NCBI GenBank assembly: GCA_907164885.2
Contig: OU015496.1
Location: forward strand, 101,577,132-101,641,131
Source: Dolomedes plantarius
Lineage: Eukaryota > Arthropoda > Arachnida > Araneae > Dolomedidae
Length of the DNA: 64,000 nt
Reading direction: 5' to 3'
In this document: positions 1 through 11,561 of the stretch, piece after piece
How positions within the stretch are numbered: position 1 is the stretch's first letter
Layout: each line of letters begins with the position of its first letter
Made by a program: the position numbers and the translations under genes
The notes under the pieces: generated by a model
The model's database searches: none
Told to the model about the DNA's origin: nothing
The model's input: the letters and a program-made list of their open reading frames with translations, nothing else

Positions 1-4
1 TGAG

Positions 5-44
5 AATTAAGCACTTAATTACATATGTAATTAAGTACTTAATT
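5..44. repeat. Near-perfect 40-bp palindrome
   Basis: The sequence is self-complementary about CATATG (22-27) with one mismatched pair (12/37) and could extrude a 20-bp cruciform. No element ends were recognised beside it. The following 45-401 is AT-rich DNA with nothing recognisable. Confidence 0.7.
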
Positions 45-403
45 AGGCTAGAGGAATTCCTTATGAATTAATGCAATAATTAACTACATGAAAGGTAATT
101 GGGGTGTATAAAAATGTTTATCAAGTTAATTAAAGAAATAATGCAGGTACTAATTGGAATAAAATAATCCAATTACTCTGATCAAATTCGGGAATCGGCG
201 GGCTCAATATTACCTCTTAAGAACTATTTCTTTGTTTATGAAGAGACGTTTGAAAAGCGATAGATTTATTTCTACAAACTCGAAATTTCACGAGTGAGAC
301 ATTATGACCGCGGGCCGTAAGGTAGGTTTGTAATAAGCCCTGCTGTTCAGCGTTAATGAAACCCGGATGCAAATAACATGAGGAGGTAAACTATATCATT
401 ATA

Positions 404-1925
404 CACTGCTTGACAATTGCTAAGGAACAGTCACATTTTTCGGAATATTTCATAACAGACATTGATTGAAGAAATGAAACTTCGTACATATTTAGTACAG
501 ATACTGTGCATTATTTATTATTCAAAATGGTACAGATTTCGCCACATGGAAAAAGAAGAAAACGAAAAACAAAAGAGATGCTCTTTGGAGCATTTCCAAA
601 CAGCCACGAAAAATGGGTCTTACTGCCAGAATGAAACATTTATGAGTACCTTAGTAAGGTGAATGACCTCATCGGATACTAGTGCACATTTTGGATCTGT
701 TTTTCATGCTGTCTACTAAAGTATTGAGGAGTCCTCGGGGGATATTGTCCCACTCCTCTCTCAAGGCGATTTTCAGTTCTTACATGGTTCGGGGAGGGCA
801 AGTTCTTTGAGAAACACGTCTGCCAAGAGATTCCCAGGCATGCTCTATAAGATTTAGATCAGGAGAGTAAGCAAGCCATGTTATACGTTCAATATTTTCA
901 CTTTCTAATGTGTCCGATACTTCAGCGGTCCTGTGTGGGCGCACATTGTCGTCCATAAACAGAACATCTGGACCTACCGCACCCCTAAAAAGACGAACAT
1001 GATACAGAATAATCTCTCTGTAATACCGCAGCGATGTAACGGTACCTAGCTCAAAGATGTGAAGCGGTGTTTTACCATTGTGCATAATGATTGCCCATAC
1101 CAACACGCCTTGGCCATACCGATGACGTTCCTGAGCATTCTGTGGTGCATAACGTGTTCCCCTCTCTCTCCACACTAACTGGTGGCCAGAATCATTTGTC
1201 ACAATGAAACGGGATTCGTCAGAGAACATCACTCTGGACAACTCTTGCTGACCCCAACCAATATGTTCCTTACACCAACGTAATCTTTCTGGACGATAGC
1301 GTGGTTGAAGTGGGATGCATTGAACAGGCTTCCGTGCATACAAACCAACATGATTTAATCGCCTCGAAATGGTTCTGGCTGATACATTTGTACCGGTAGC
1401 GGTTGGAAGGTCTGCAGCTATCTGGTTAAGAGTGAGATGGCTGTTCCTTTTCGCCACTAGGGATACATATCGATCCTCTTGAGGTGTGTTCCTTCGACGA
1501 CCACCGTCATGCTTTCGCATAGCATTTCCACCTTCAGCGGTCTTTTAAAATCGTGATATGACACTTTTTGTTACTCCCATTACTCTGGCCACAGTAGTGA
1601 CACTTAGTCCTGTTTCGAGCCGTCCAACTGCTGGTCCACCATCGTACGCACTCAAATGTTGTCTTGCAGACATTTTGCACTTAATTATAGCCACGCCACA
1701 CTGATTTTCAGAGGAATAACTTCCAACAACCTACGGCACTATTTTCGTCAAACACCTAACTGCATGAACTTTCGAATGAATAAAGAGTTTTCGTGCACTG
1801 CCTTTTATACAGATAACATGCCCTGCCCTATTAAGCCCTCTGCATTTCATTTTACTGTGATCAGTCTGCTGTCGGGAACGCTAGTTTGAAAAAAACAGTT
1901 ATTCCTTAGCAATTGTCAAGCAGTG
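404..1925 (-). mobile_element. Tc1-like DNA transposon, near full length, inactive
   Basis: The element is 1,522 bp, the usual Tc1 size, and is flanked by TA dinucleotides (402-403 and 1926-1927). The ends form inverted repeats of about 24 bp starting CACTGCTTGACAATTGCTAA. A single transposase frame fills the minus strand. The ends still match well, so it may have been mobilisable in trans although its own transposase is broken. Confidence 0.93.
669..1673 (-). pseudogene. Tc1-like transposase (DD34E) with two in-frame stops
   Basis: This is a cut-and-paste transposase that binds the inverted repeats and integrates at TA. The frame runs from ATG at 1671-1673 to TGA at 669-671, about 334 codons, typical of Tc1. 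The N-terminus is a helix-turn-helix region (GRLETGLSVTTVARVMG). The catalytic domain shows FSDESRF, then FMDDN, then IEHAW with 34 residues between the second Asp and the Glu, so the DD34E triad is present. A TAA at 1545-1547 falls in the linker after the first helix-turn-helix and a TAA at 780-782 cuts off the last 36 codons. Otherwise there is no frameshift, so decay is recent or light. No full-length product is possible without readthrough. Confidence 0.93.
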
Positions 1926-1969
1926 TATTATCCATAATGTATTGAAGATAATTTACTCAGTTATTCAGA

Positions 1970-2338
1970 GATTTTTCGTTTCTGTTGTTGCTGGTACCAA
2001 CAGATCGGAAGTGTTCTTGAGCAGGTCCATATAGGTCAAGACCAGGTCCATGGGAGCTGATGAATGCGGCTCTGGTTTACTGGCATCACAAGGGTCGGAA
2101 TCCGTCTTCGCTAGGTGCCACCTGAAATTTGACCGAGCACCCCCTAGGGGCGACATCGTACTCAGGGGGATCGTACCCTCTTCCACCCTCCCTGACTTCA
2201 TAGAGGGGCTTTCCGGTTTTCGAATGCCCATATCCGGCCTAGACACGAAAGGTATTTTAATGGAGCTTGTCGGGATTCAAACACAGCACTCTCGGAACCG
2301 AAAGCCCACGCGCTACCACAAGGTCACCTCCGACCCAA
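1970..2338 (-). mobile_element. SINE family A, copy 1 (tRNA-derived)
   Basis: Reads on the minus strand from a tRNA-like head near 2338 (box B region GTCGGGATTC in reverse) to a CAACAACAG tail near 1985. The body shares segments with 8596-8943, 11562-11912 and 27104-27454: a TTAA(T/A)TACCT stretch after the head, CCCATATCCGRCCTAGAC, a GTACCCTC(T/C)TCC block and a GTGCCACCT block. Both strands carry short open frames that are artefacts of this repeat. RNA polymerase III would transcribe such an element; mobility depends on a LINE. Confidence 0.8.
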
Positions 2339-2821
2339 TTCAGTGTTCTATTTTATAAATATCACATACATTCAAATCTGGGAAGTTATTCCTTTTACCT
2401 ACACTGAAATCTTACACCAGCACAAAATTTTCTAAAATGTCATCTGGATATTACAGGATTGGAGAACTTAGTGTTTGGATTGTATAGGTATCAGTTATTT
2501 TGTTGATAGAAACCGAACTGATAGTCTTCATTAAGACAGCTGTGTAATAACCTTATTGGATTCGCTCGCCTCTATGTTTTCCCATGGAGAAAATTTGTCT
2601 ACTATTTGCAGCTACACAATTCACAAATTTTTAGCCGACCACAGCGTGAGCTTATTACGGCATTGTGAACCAGAAGTCCGGTCGCTACTTCGCAAAACCT
2701 GTATACGCAGTCGAGGGTGAATTTCACCCTTTCGTGTTTTTAGTATGGATCTGGGCACCGGACGAACAGTACAGATCTCCCGACCAAAAAGGCAACCCCA
2801 GATCCCTTAGAGCTACATAAA

Positions 2822-3000
2822 TGCTGACAATCTAACAAAAATGGCATTTTCAGATAGTCTGAACTTTTCTGCACCTTGAAACAGGATTCATTTTATAAAT
2901 TTTGTCCAAAGGAGTTTATGAGCGTTTAAAACAGAATATGCAAGTTTTTTTCCCCGAATAATTTAAATTTTAAAATATTATTTGAGTTTTTTTTAAAAGC
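2822..3000. repeat. Dispersed repeat, family D copy 1
   Basis: Shares blocks with 23826-24020 in the same order, including AACAAAAATGGCATTTTYAGATAG, CTTTTCTGCAC and CCGAATAATTTAAATTT. Family not identified. The neighbouring stretches 2340-2820 and 3000-3825 hold nothing recognisable; a 93-codon frame at 3006-3287 has no known domain. Confidence 0.5.
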
Positions 3001-3829
3001 GAAAAATGCCCCAAGTCGTAAAATCTCTTTCTCTATTTCGGAGTACAATTAAAAAAAATCTTTTAATCCAAGTAGTCAATCTTTGGGCACATTTTCTCCA
3101 TAGGTTAACACTAAGGTGTGATAATTTAATAGGGTTAGTACACAGTAGCCTTAATAAGCGTATGAAATCAGAATATGCAAATATGCAGAGGCTGTTCGAG
3201 AACCATGAATGCAGCGAGTCAGATGAGAAAGATTTAGTACTGAAGGCCTTAACTGGAAGCCAATATTTAAAAGATCTAACAGTTTAAACATTTTTAGGTA
3301 CCCATTATTCATACCGTAAACAAATGCACTCTATTCACTAAAAATTGCAAAATCTCAACCAAGACTTCACAGGCATCAACATTTTTCTATACTTTTAAAG
3401 AGCTTGCAGAGAACTCGCGTAAGAATATACATCCATCAAATGTCAAACTATATCAACTCGTTTCCATCTCGATGAATATGTCGATATTTGGAAGTTGATG
3501 AATCACTGGCTCTCCTCAAAACAAGTCGAACAATTCAAGAGCCGGACACAGAAATCTGAATCGCGAATTATATTAAAGCCGCAAATTCCTAGTTCATTTA
3601 CCTTAATTCAATTCGGCACTCCGATCATGAATTAAAATTTCCGAATACAAAGTTTTATACCAAAAATGAAATTTATTCGTACAAGGTCGGGATAACTACC
3701 AATCTATAAAACACTGAAACGTTGACTTCATTTTATCAGCAACGGAATGCAGCAGAAAGGGTACAAAATAAGACTATCTTTACAATACCCCTGAAATAAA
3801 GCAAGATTCGGTAAAATCGGACTAATGGT

Positions 3830-4029
3830 TACCAAATTACGTGTAAGCATTTTTAACGTAGGATTACGTTTCTCCATAACGGTACTCCGGAAAGCAAAAT
3901 TTCAGACGCTAAAACAGTCCGTCGTCGTGAGTTATAATTTTGGCAGCGTTTCAAACCCAGTCAGTATCGCTTGGGCAAGCAGTAAACAGTTAAACAGAAA
4001 ATTACCAAAATGCGTCAAGATTTTGACTG

Positions 4030-4078
<49 letters not shown>

Positions 4079-4196
4079 GATAAATATATACATAACACAT
4101 ACGTACATATATGCATACAAAAGAGGTAAGCAACGTTGAGTAATCCTACGGTAATAACCCGTGGTAATTTCGTTAGGTGAGACTACCTGAAATTTT
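3830..4196 (-). mobile_element. Repeat B copy 1, non-autonomous element with microsatellite core
   Basis: In reverse orientation it reads: CAGGTAGTCTC start, a GTAATCC/GGATTAC motif, a TATG/TA/CA microsatellite core (4028-4110), then GACGCATTTTGGTAATTTTC, CTGTTTAACTGTTTACTGC, GCTGCCAAAATTATAACTC and a terminal AACGTAATCCTACGTTAA. The same order occurs at 7988-8222, 21920-22070 and 41527-42178. Short open frames here are by-products of the repeat. The layout resembles the microsatellite-bearing mini-me/DINE-type elements of flies; superfamily is uncertain. Confidence 0.75.
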
Positions 4197-5405
4197 TTTT
4201 AGACTGTTCCGATTAGCTACCTTCTGCCGTTTCTTTAGGGTTGTCCTAATTTTAGGCAATGGGAAGATGCTATCTGTTGATCGTCCTTTAAATCAGTGGT
4301 ACGCAAACTGTGGGTCAAGACCCGCAGTGGGGTCGCGAAAAAAAAATGGGAGGGGTAACGTACATTTTGAAGTAAATTTATGTTATGGGCTACCATCAGT
4401 CAGGAATTGGTCAAATGGCAATACAAAAGAGTTTATTTAATAAAGTCTTGGATAAACAGGGACGACACAGTATACATATATTATTTACAAGGGAAGTTAA
4501 TATAACATTACGTCTTGATTCAACACGTCTTAAGAGTAATTCCTTTAAACAATACATCATCGTTTTAGCATTATACACGTAACAGGAAGAGTCCGTCTTT
4601 CACTCATGTCTACTTCCAGTCTTCTGCCCGCCAAAGTCATCGCGCGATCAAATTCAAGTCTAAAGTTTCTCCTCTGAAGTTGTGGCAAACGCTTGATCGG
4701 CAGGCATCTAGACGTCGTCGTACAGGCGGACAAATTATTGAAAGGTGAGGAGGAAAAGACGGGTTACCACATTTGTATCATATTGAATTATTTGTTTAAT
4801 AAATATGCTTTACATTTTCTATAAATGCATATTTTTAATATTTTAGTTTTATAGATGTTAAAAATATATCATATGATATTATTAAATAAGGTGTCAAACA
4901 CTCTTGCAAAGCTATACTTTCATTGCTTCCATCCGTTCTGTCTATATGGGGGAGTCTAGGTTTTCAAAATGAGTAGCTATAAAACCCATACATCGGTCAA
5001 GAGTTAATCCGGAGGATGATAAGAGAGTAGCACTCTCTAATATTTTCTTAAATATTCAACGACTATTACACAGACCTGCAAAATTAAAGTCATAGAAAAG
5101 TGTTTGCAATGTAATGACTAAAATTTATATTATTTGGTGTGCTGATTTCAAATATGACATCCATTTTTCTGAATCACGTAAGAATTTTCCACAAAATGGG
5201 CTTGAAAATATGGACAAGAAAGCCTACTGTACATATTCTGGGGAGAAGAAGGTCTTTTCAAAATATTTTTAAGTGTCTTATTTATGAATGAATTAATATA
5301 TCAAACAATTGGAAATGATTTGCTACATATATATTAATTAGAATTTATATTAATTAGAACATTTAATGGTTACCATTGTTTAGTACATCCTGTATTCATT
5401 TATCC

Positions 5406-6600
5406 TTAATGCTTTCTTTTTCTTTTTCCCAGAAAGCTCGTTTTTGCACTTAGTCTGTTGTAGTCAGTACGCGGGACTTCTCTGTGTAGCATCCAACAGT
5501 AGTCCCCATCATACTGACTTTCCATCTACCTTGGTATCTAAGCTCCATCTCTTTGATATCTTGGTGAAATCTTTAACCCTGTTCTTCACTAATTGCACCA
5601 AAAGGGGAAAGTAGTCCAAATGCGAATTTACAAAATGCACTTTCAAACTCATTGAACAACCCAAGTCTTTGAATTTCATTAACATGTTTTTCACGATAGA
5701 TTTATAGTTGGGGTCCTTAACGTTCCCGGAGAATTTTGTGACGACTTCCTTGAAAGCTCTCCAGGCCTCTTTTTCCCTCGAAAGCATTTCACTTTCAAAC
5801 ACTTTGTCTTTAAAAAGTCCCCGAATATCTGGACCTACGAAAACACATTTCTTTATTTTTGCTTCCGACAGTCCTGGAAAATTCTTGCCTAGGTATTTAA
5901 AGCACTCTTCTTCTTTTGATACAGCTTTAACAAATTGTTTCATCAAGACAAGCTTGATGTGAAGTGGATGCAACAAGACTTTCCTGGGATCAACCAAACT
6001 TTCCTTTACTACATTTTTGTTTCCAGGTGTTAATGCTTTCCTTTGTGGCCACTCCTTTTTGATTCAATGATTCTTTTTATCCCGACTGTCCCATTCACAC
6101 AAGAAATCATGGTACTTGGTGTTTCCTGCTTGTTGTCCAAGAAGCATAGAAAGCACTTTTAGATCGCCGCATATCATCCATCCATGTTCGTTATGTTTCA
6201 AATGGGTGAGAATCAAAGCTAAATTCTCTTAAGATTCTTTCGGGTACACAGAATGTCCTAATGGCACTGAAGCATACTTGCTGCCATTAGGTAGAAGCAC
6301 TGCTTTGAGGCTTCTTTTTGAGGAGTCAGTAAAGAGCCTCCACTCGTTCACGTCAGACTGTATATTAAAATCCTCCATCAATCCAGGGACATTGCTACAG
6401 TAAACCAAGCCACTATCTCGAGAAAAGTATGGAACGGAATCTGTTTCTCTTTTTCTGAACCATGAGAAAGAGGTACCATGAGCCAATAAATTCTTTTGCT
6501 TTAGCCTAGAGTCTAAGAGTTCGGCAGATTCTTTAGATTGTTTCTTTTTTCCGTTTTTTTTCGCACCAGAGACAGAAAAATCTCCAATTTTCTCCAGTAA
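5406..6600 (-). pseudogene. FHQDI-family protein (uncharacterised arthropod family, possible transposase), decayed
   Basis: Conceptual translation gives, in order: WRLFTDSSKRSLKAVLLPNG (about 6350), a stop TAA (6229-6231), HGWMICGDLKVLSMLLGQQ (about 6170), LCEWDSRDKKNH followed by a stop, VDPRKVLLHPLHIKL (about 5990), FVGPDIRGLFKD, and MSLKVHFVNSHLDYFP. A frameshift near 5605 then leads into EEQG, a stop, RFHQDIKEMELRYQGRW and a lysine-rich tail ending at TAA 5406-5408. I know this motif order from many unannotated spider and insect proteins without an assigned function. The Asp in FTDSS, the Asp in CGDLK, the CxxC-like/DxxxxH block and the acidic residue before RFHQDI could form an RNase H-like catalytic core, which would make it the transposase of the surrounding element; that is inference. 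At least three stops and one frameshift make this copy non-functional. Confidence 0.75.
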
Positions 6601-7987
6601 TGACGACTTATGACACTATATGCTCATCCCCTTCCTTAATTAACACAATCAATTGGTGGCTACGAAAATCAAAATTTTCAATTTTTTCAATTTTTAATTT
6701 TTTCAATTTTCAATTTTTTGAAAAAATGATACGTCATGCAATTTTTTTACTATTTTTCCTAAAATCAGTGTCAAAAAATCTATCAGTATCAGCTATTGGT
6801 TTCTAAACACTTTTTTGGTTGCAGGCCTCTGTTATTTGTGGACCAGGATCACAGCTTCTCAATAATTTATTTCCATGTTTTTATTAACTCTCTTTCTTGT
6901 TTGTTTGTGTGTGTGTTTGTGTGTTTGTCTAGTACAAATCTTGCAATCGATTTTTAACTAACTTCCCGACTAGCTAGACATTTGGAACTTTTAGAATAGC
7001 TCAGAACAGGATGACAATGCATTTTTTTGATACTTTTAGCCAACTTTGAGCATAATTGAATTAACTTCAGTTATTTTCAGGTAATTTTGTTTTGTAGACT
7101 GGTGCAGCCATCTATCGTCCAGAACGGGAACGAAAATTGAAACGCAAGTTAACTTCCAATTAACTTCGTTTTCTTTCAAGTTGATGGGATAATTCATTGA
7201 AAAAAATTTTAAAAAAGTATTTATTAATACATAGAATTGTCAAGTTTATATGATTCAACAGAAAATTTAAAAACATGGTATATAAAAAACTCTTTTTATC
7301 TTGTAATTATTTTTCCTGTTTTAGTTTGATAAATTGAATGGAGTTTATAAATTTCAATGTTTTTGCAGGAACCTTATAATTTTGCAATCCTGCTCTATTT
7401 TTTAATTTTAACGTTTATTCATTTATACCTAAGTGGAATACACATTTAATTTAACGTAGTTCAAAATTTTATCAAGCTTAAACTTTAAGAAAAGCTCGAA
7501 TTTTAACTGTGGTGACATTTAAAAAAAATTAAGAATTGATTAAAGATCCTAAAGGAGTGAGATACATTTCAAAATCGCTATACGGCCTATTGTTCTGTCG
7601 AAATTGCAATTCCGATATAAAGCTCTATATTCCTTCTTTTCGGAGAAGTGTGAGGGAGGAAGGGCAGAAAAAAATCCACCAATGATCGAAAGGGAACGCC
7701 CTCCTGAGAGCGGGAATACTTTCTCCGCCAAAATTGGCGTTAGGGAGCGAAATCTCGCCAAAACGTTCCGATTTAGTACTTCAGCCGAAATTATATATTA
7801 ATTTTTAAATATGAAGTTTTGGTCACGTGAAATTCAGCAAATACAAGTGCAGATGGTGACCAAGACTTTTTTTTTTACTGTTATTTTGCTCAGTAAATAC
7901 GTACCCATAATCTACAGTTGATCGGTTTTAAAATAGTTTGTCAAAATTTTGCGTATAGCTTTTTGCTAACATTTTCCTAATTTAAAA

Positions 7988-8222
7988 AAATATATTTCAG
8001 GTAGTTTCTTCTCACGAAACTACCGTGGGTAATTAACGTAGGATTACTTAACGTTGCTTACCTCTTTTTTTATGCATTTTGGTACTTTTTTCTGTTTAAC
8101 TGTTTACTGCTACTGGGTTTGGCGCGCTGCCAAAATTATAACTCGCGACTCAGGACGGACACTTTTTTCTTCCCGGAGGACCATTTTTTAGGAACGTAAT
8201 CTTACGTTAAAAAATAAAAAAT
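7988..8222 (+). mobile_element. Repeat B copy 2, nested in the hAT-type element
   Basis: TTCAGGTAGTTTCTTCTCACG start, TTAACGTAGGATTAC motif, a core reduced to poly-T, then CTGTTTAACTGTTTACTGCT, GCTGCCAAAATTATAACTC and a GAACGTAATCTTACGTTAA end. The microsatellite present in copies 1, 3 and 4 is almost absent. It lies inside 4294-8314 and is therefore younger than that insertion or was carried with it. Confidence 0.75.
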
Positions 8223-8595
8223 TGCTACTAACCAAGAAAAAGATTAATTGGGGTCGAAATATTTTTTATTTCACAGACAGTGAGTCACGGCTGAAAAAAG
8301 TTTGCATACCACTGCTTTAAATAAAGATAAAATTCAAAGTTCGCCAGATTTGGCCAAAAAGCACCCCAAAATGCGATTAGCTAATCGGAGATAAAGCTGT
8401 TTTAATTATATTTCACACCATATAGTCAGAGGAAGGTTATTTAGGGTTTAGCTTATGAATTTTCCTTAAAATTTACCTTGTTAGGTAATGGAGTTACTGT
8501 TAAATGAAGGAAAATATTAAAGAAAAGGAAAAAATCAACAAAAAGTATCACAAAAAATTCTCTTTGTGGAGCTCAGACTCGTTACTTTTCGAAAT

Positions 8596-8943
8596 GGGCC
8601 CGAGTTAGCCTATCAGTAGCGCTCTGGCTTTCGGGTACTGAGGGTGTTCGGATCGAATCCCGACAAGCGCCGTTAAATACCTTCGTATCTAGGTCGGATA
8701 TGGGCACATTAAATCCGTAGACCGGAAAGTCACTGTATGCGGTCAGAGAGGTTGGGAGAGGGTACGATCCCCCCAGATGTCGCCATTGGAGTTTTTCGGA
8801 GAAAATTGAGGTGGCACCTAGTTAAGACGGACTCGAACCCTGTGGTGCTATTGTGAACTGGAGCCGCACTCCTCAGCCTGCAAAGAGCATATGGACCTAG
8901 TCTAAAACACTTCCCGCCAGAGGGCATTAGCAATAACAACAAG
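8596..8943 (+). mobile_element. SINE family A, copy 2, with target duplication
   Basis: tRNA-like head with box A TTAGCCTATCAGTAGCG and box B GGATCGAATCC, then the family-A body and a CAATAACAACAAG tail. Flanked by TTTTCGAAAT (8586-8595) and TTCTCGAAAT (8944-8953), a 10-bp duplication with one mismatch, as expected for LINE-driven insertion. About 348 bp. Confidence 0.85.
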
Positions 8944-9253
8944 TTCTCGAAATAATAAGGATTAAACAGTTTCAATTCTACAATTATGAATAATGAGAAT
9001 AGACTGAAATATAAAATGAAGTTAACTCAAAAGAACCAAAATTATGGTGAAATAATTAAAAAGTTTGTTTCTTCAGAACCCATAAATCATGGGTGACATG
9101 ATGGATTATGGGTTGTTTAGTATTATCTCAAAAGTAGGTTATGGCGAAAGATGAATGTCGCAATACTGAGAAATAATAATGTTAAATCAATACTGATTTT
9201 TACCTATTAATGTTAACAATAACGAATTATGAAATGCACAGACTTATCTTTAG

Positions 9254-9427
9254 CTTGGTTTGGAGCGCTAAGGTCAATTTTTGCTACACGAGGGCTAATT
9301 AGATCGGGACCTACTGTTTAAAGCTGATTCAGAACGGCTACAAACTTCCATGCCAAGAGTGGGATTCGAACCCACAGACTCTAGCACCGAAAGCCAGCGC
9401 CCTAGCCTTTCGGCCATCGCCCGGCTC
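9254..9427 (-). mobile_element. SINE family B, copy 1 (tRNA-Ser/Leu-like head), with target duplication
   Basis: On the minus strand the head reads GCCGGGCGATGGCCGAAAGG (box A) and later GGGTTCGAATCCCAC (box B), followed by TCTTGGCATGG and a body ending GCGCTCCAAACCAAG. ATCTTTAG occurs on both sides (9246-9253 and 9428-9435), giving a clean 8-bp target duplication. The folded head looks like a tRNA but the 3' extension and target duplication make it a SINE, not a tRNA gene. Confidence 0.85.
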
Positions 9428-9592
9428 ATCTTTAGTTTGAAGGAGGTCTTGAAATCTATTACGTCAGTTCCATAACACACTTTCCTATTTGTCTGAACTT
9501 GCTTAAAACTGCCCAAACTAGTCTTAATTAGCTTAAACTAATGGCATGCAAAGGAAACTCGATGCATTCATAAAGTATTTAATATATCTATG

Positions 9593-9821
9593 TTTGTTGT
9601 GCAAAGGGTGTTAAGTCCAAAATGGGCTAAAATGAGCTATCAAACCAGGTATGTTGGAAAAATCAATGGCTACTGCAGTGTATAGAAAGCTAAGTCCAAT
9701 TCCACTCCTAAATATTTATATTCATCAGGGAAAGTTTGGGATATGTGGAACAAAACACAAACATGTTAGTGTTAAAGGGGTTATGCCCCTATCAAGGACT
9801 TAACACTCTTTACTCAACAAA
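9593..9821. mobile_element. Short inverted-repeat element (MITE-like), 229 bp
   Basis: The ends are about 26-bp inverted repeats: TTTGTTGTGCAAAGGGTGTT (continuing AAGTCC) at the left and the complement of TTTGTTGAGTAAAGAGTGTT at the right, three mismatches. No coding capacity. Target duplication not clear. The next stretch to 10590 holds nothing recognised. Confidence 0.5.
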
Positions 9822-10590
9822 AATAAAATTAGAAAAATTTACTTTAAAAAAAATTAAAAATTAAACTAAGAAAAACTGATTTTACAAAAGCCTTTTTTTT
9901 CAATCCCTTATTTATCAAAACTACGATTTCGGACGACACTCTTTACACTGCAAACACAGAAATCGCAGTTTAACAGTTATGTAAACTTTATAAAAACTGT
10001 AAATTTACGCTGTTAAATATAAACCCCACTTCAATGCCGAGTATGTATAATTATACTCGTGTATTATTTGTTTGTTTTATAGGCGCACTAAAAGCGAATT
10101 TAAGTAGGAAATTCTTGTCATCTCAGAGATGTGAATGTTTACAATGAAAATATAAACGAAGGACGTATTCCTGTCGTCTTTGTCTGTCAAGGGTTTAAGA
10201 TTTCCTAATCCCCTTAAACTTGTGTTTATAAACATCTTTCCGTTTGGGGTTCAAGCAACGGGATCTTCACCAAACTTTCTTAAATTTTATATAGCTGAAA
10301 TATTTTGCTAGCGATTTTTAACAGAACTGACACATTTTTCCTTTTTGTGCTTTATTTTGAGGAAATAAAAAATTCTTTTAAATCATTACAAAGCTTCTTA
10401 CTCAGAAAGTTTTTGAATGTTTATATTTCCTTTTTCGTATGCTAATTCACAGTCAGTTGATTATTAGTTATAGTCATTAGTCATGGAGAAGTGTAGATAA
10501 GAAAAAACCGTGTTGAAATAGTTTAAAAAAGTTAACTCCAAAAATTCGTAACAAGCAATCAAATAATTGGCGAGGTTCAGATGTTTGGTA

Positions 10591-11085
10591 TTTACCATGA
10601 CAAAAATTATACAGTGAAAATTCCAAGTTAAATCCTGGTTGTATACCCTTAAATACGTGGACTTATACACTGCTTAAATTTAAATCTTTTTGCCATGACA
10701 AAAATTATACAGTGAAAATTCCAGGTTAAATCCAGGTTGTATACCCTTACGTACGTGGACTTATACACTGCTTAAATCTAAATCCTTTTACCATGACAAA
10801 AATTATACAGTGAAAATTCCAGGCTAATTCCAGCTAGTATACCACTACATACGTGTACTTATAAACTGCTTAAATCTAAATTTTTTTACCATGACAAAAA
10901 TTATACAGCGAAAATTGCAGGTTAAATACATGTTGTAAACCCTAACATACGTGTACTTATACACTGCTTAAATTTAAGTCTTTTTACCATGACAAAAATT
11001 ATACAGTGGAAATTCTAAGTTAAATCCAGGTTGTATACTCTTACATACGTGTACTTATAAACTGCTTAAATCTAAATATTTGAAG
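10591..11085. repeat. Minisatellite, 98-bp unit, five copies
   Basis: CATGACAAAAATTATACAG starts at 10596, 10694, 10792, 10890 and 10988, an exact 98-bp period. Each unit also contains TGTATACC and ACTTATAMACTGCTTAAAT. Divergence between units is low to moderate. A short open frame over the first unit is not a gene. Confidence 0.93.
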
Positions 11086-11561
11086 TTCCCTCTTAAAATC
11101 TTTTATTTCAATTCTCTTTAAAACCAACGTTTACTTCCTTTGCACATACTCCTAAATCGGTTCTGTACACGTCATTCTGCAGCTGACAAAATGCCCTGTT
11201 CCCGAAATAGATCGCTTACGATCAACCATTTATTCCGCCCTGTAAGTTCGGTAAAGTCAGGGGCTCTATTCAGCTGAGTTATTCGTTAAATACATGCCTT
11301 TGTATACTAAACCATATATCCATTGGGCGAGAAAATATATGTATTTGTCTTTTGACTGGGTAAGTTTTAAGTGGATATCAAATATTTAATACTGTATTTA
11401 CTATGCATTAACTCAAAGAAACGTATAAATTTGTTTCGTCATTATCAGGCAGAAAATGAATTTACATTTTACACGCACAAAGATTGTTTATTGTGAAACT
11501 GTATGTATAATATTAAGATGATTAGGATTATGTTACCACGTATTTACCGTATGTGAATCTA

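Larger units (their letters stand above)
4294..8314. mobile_element. hAT-type DNA element, 4,021 bp, carrying an FHQDI-family pseudogene
   Basis: Terminal inverted repeats CAGTGGTACGCAAACT (4294) and its complement with one mismatch ending at 8314 are flanked by a perfect 8-bp duplication CTTTAAAT (4286-4293, 8315-8322). The duplication fits the hAT target pattern nTnnnnAn, and CAGTGGT...CAAAC followed by GGGGTCGCG is typical of hAT ends. The interior holds one broken protein gene on the minus strand (5406-6600), AT-rich non-coding DNA and a nested copy of repeat B near the right end. I see no hAT dimerisation domain. Boundaries are well supported; superfamily assignment rests on ends and duplication length. 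Confidence 0.88.

Noticed and set aside
2050..2358. 102-codon plus-strand frame
   Set aside because: Coincides with SINE family A copy 1 on the opposite strand.
6600..6806. Frame rich in Phe/Ser (FSIFSIFNFF)
   Set aside because: Translation of an A/T-rich TTTTCAATTTT simple repeat.
9254..9427. Apparent tRNA gene (good A and B boxes)
   Set aside because: Has an 8-bp target duplication and a conserved 3' extension shared with two other copies, so it is a SINE.
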